Origin: Cladorrhinum sp. PSN259 | Taxonomy: Eukaryota; Ascomycota; Sordariomycetes; Sordariales; Podosporaceae | Reading direction: 5' to 3' | Assembly: GCA_033725935.1 (NCBI GenBank) | Contig: MU867073.1 | Coordinates: 124,001 to 188,000 of the forward strand | DNA: 64,000 nucleotides | Part shown: one piece after another, positions 63,464-64,000 of the stretch | Position numbering within the stretch: the stretch's first letter is position 1 | Layout: every line of letters starts with the position of its first letter | Notes under the pieces: generated by a model | Database searches by the model: none | What the model was told of the DNA's origin: nothing | Seen by the model: only the letters and a program-made list of their open reading frames with translations | Translations under genes and position numbers: made by a program

Positions 63464-64000
63464 ATGAGCGACCCCAGAGATCCGGCCTCGTACAGGGTGA
63501 CGCCTAGGATCCGCTACAACACCGTCGGTGGTGTCAACGGACCCCTCGTCATCTTGGACAATGTCAGTTTCCCCCCACCACCAGCCGTTATAACCACCCA
63601 AATCCCTCAGTATCTAACTACGCTTGCAGGTCAAATTTCCGAGATACAATGAGATCGTGTCCCTTACTCTTCCCGATGGAACAGTGCGTTCCGGTCAAGT
63701 TTTGGAGGCTCGAGGTTCGAGATGCTGGCAACTCTGGTTTATATCGCGCCTGCGCTAACACATCCTGGATAGGAAGTCGAGCTGTCGTTCAAGTCTTCGA
63801 GGGAACCTCTGGTATCGATGTGAAAAAGACTCGGGTCAAGATGACGGGAGAGAGTTTGAAACTCGGTGTTTCTGAGGACATGTTGGGGCGCATCTTCGAC
63901 GGCTCAGGTCGTGCCATTGACAAAGGTCCCAAGGTTTTGGCCGAGGAGTTCTTGGACATCAACGGCAGTCCAATTAACCCCTTTTCAAGAGTAAGGCTTG
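63464..64000 (+). CDS. vma2: Vacuolar H+-ATPase catalytic-sector subunit B (5' part, cut by window edge)
   Basis: Three complete exons are inside the window: 63464-63562, 63630-63714 and 63773-63990, coding for the first 134 residues; a GTAAGG donor at 63991 starts the next intron. Introns are 67 and 58 nt. Sequence blocks RIRYNTVGGVNGPLVILDNV, FPRYNEIVSLTLPDGTVRSGQ and GSRAVVQVFEGTSGIDVKKT are those of subunit B, and LGVSEDMLGRIFDGSGRAID plus EEFLDINGSPINPFSR fit the end of the N-terminal beta-barrel domain. Subunit B is the non-catalytic nucleotide-binding subunit of the V1 sector and acidifies vacuole and endosomes with the V0 sector. The second donor is an atypical GTTCGA. The rest lies beyond 64000. 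Confidence 0.95.

Noticed and set aside
1..64000. CRISPR arrays, insertion sequences, operons or phage genes
   Set aside because: None seen; spliced genes and single-gene promoters indicate eukaryotic DNA.

Overview
The window is nuclear DNA of a filamentous ascomycete (Pezizomycotina). The evidence is the gene content (HSF1, GH72 glucanosyltransferase, Sds3, CWC27, LSM1, a CmcJ/AsaB-like protein), many short GT-AG introns of about 50-75 nt with CTAAC/CTGAC-like branch points, an intron-bearing tRNA-Leu, long pyrimidine-rich leaders and no operon-like packing. I cannot name the species. I recognise twenty protein-coding genes (two cut by the window edges), one tentative small spliced gene, and one tRNA. 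Exon borders below were worked out by hand from reading frame, splice signals and family conservation.

Layout, left to right. 1-241 (-): first codons of actin-related protein 3. 1229-3141 (+): taspase-like threonine aspartase, convergent with gamma-glutamyltranspeptidase at 3482-5518 (-). 8095-9642 (+): secreted Ser/Thr-rich mucin-like wall protein between two long gene-free stretches. 13125-15005 (+): fungal protein kinase-like protein with a degenerate catalytic loop. 17504-18986 (+): GPI-anchored GH72 beta-1,3-glucanosyltransferase. 19768-20940 (-): membrane-anchored SDR, divergent from a sugar/inositol-type MFS transporter at 21596-23200 (+). 24793-26796 (+): DHA1-type MFS exporter. 27563-28899 (+): proteasome lid subunit Rpn6. 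29490-35072 (-): 1860-aa AT-hook protein with long internal repeats. 35973-36833 (+): CmcJ/AsaB (GA4 desaturase-like) protein. 37451-39162 (-): Sds3-family histone deacetylase subunit, divergent from LSM1 at 40086-40834 (+). 41147-43393 (-): secreted GH65-like glycosidase. 44621-46528 (-): 635-aa protein with a duplicated domain of unknown function, preceded by a probable small multi-exon gene at about 46871-47406 (-). 50386-50489 (+): tRNA-Leu(UAG). 51511-52900 (-): arrestin-like protein. 55092-55678 (+): spliceosomal-type cyclophilin (PPIL3/Cyp10). 57238-59612 (-): heat shock factor HSF1. 61166-62779 (-): CWC27-type cyclophilin, divergent from the V-ATPase B subunit running off the right edge (63464 onward).

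Most genes are conserved housekeeping functions: proteostasis (HSF1, Rpn6, two cyclophilins), RNA (LSM1, CWC27, PPIL3), chromatin (Sds3, AT-hook protein), wall and secretion (GH72, mucin-like protein, GH65-like enzyme, GGT) and transport (two MFS, V-ATPase, arrestin). I see no transposon, CRISPR array, biosynthetic cluster or obvious horizontally acquired island. The least explained items are the duplicated-domain protein, the small GC-AG-intron gene beside it, the repeat architecture of the AT-hook protein, and the atypical linker of the taspase.
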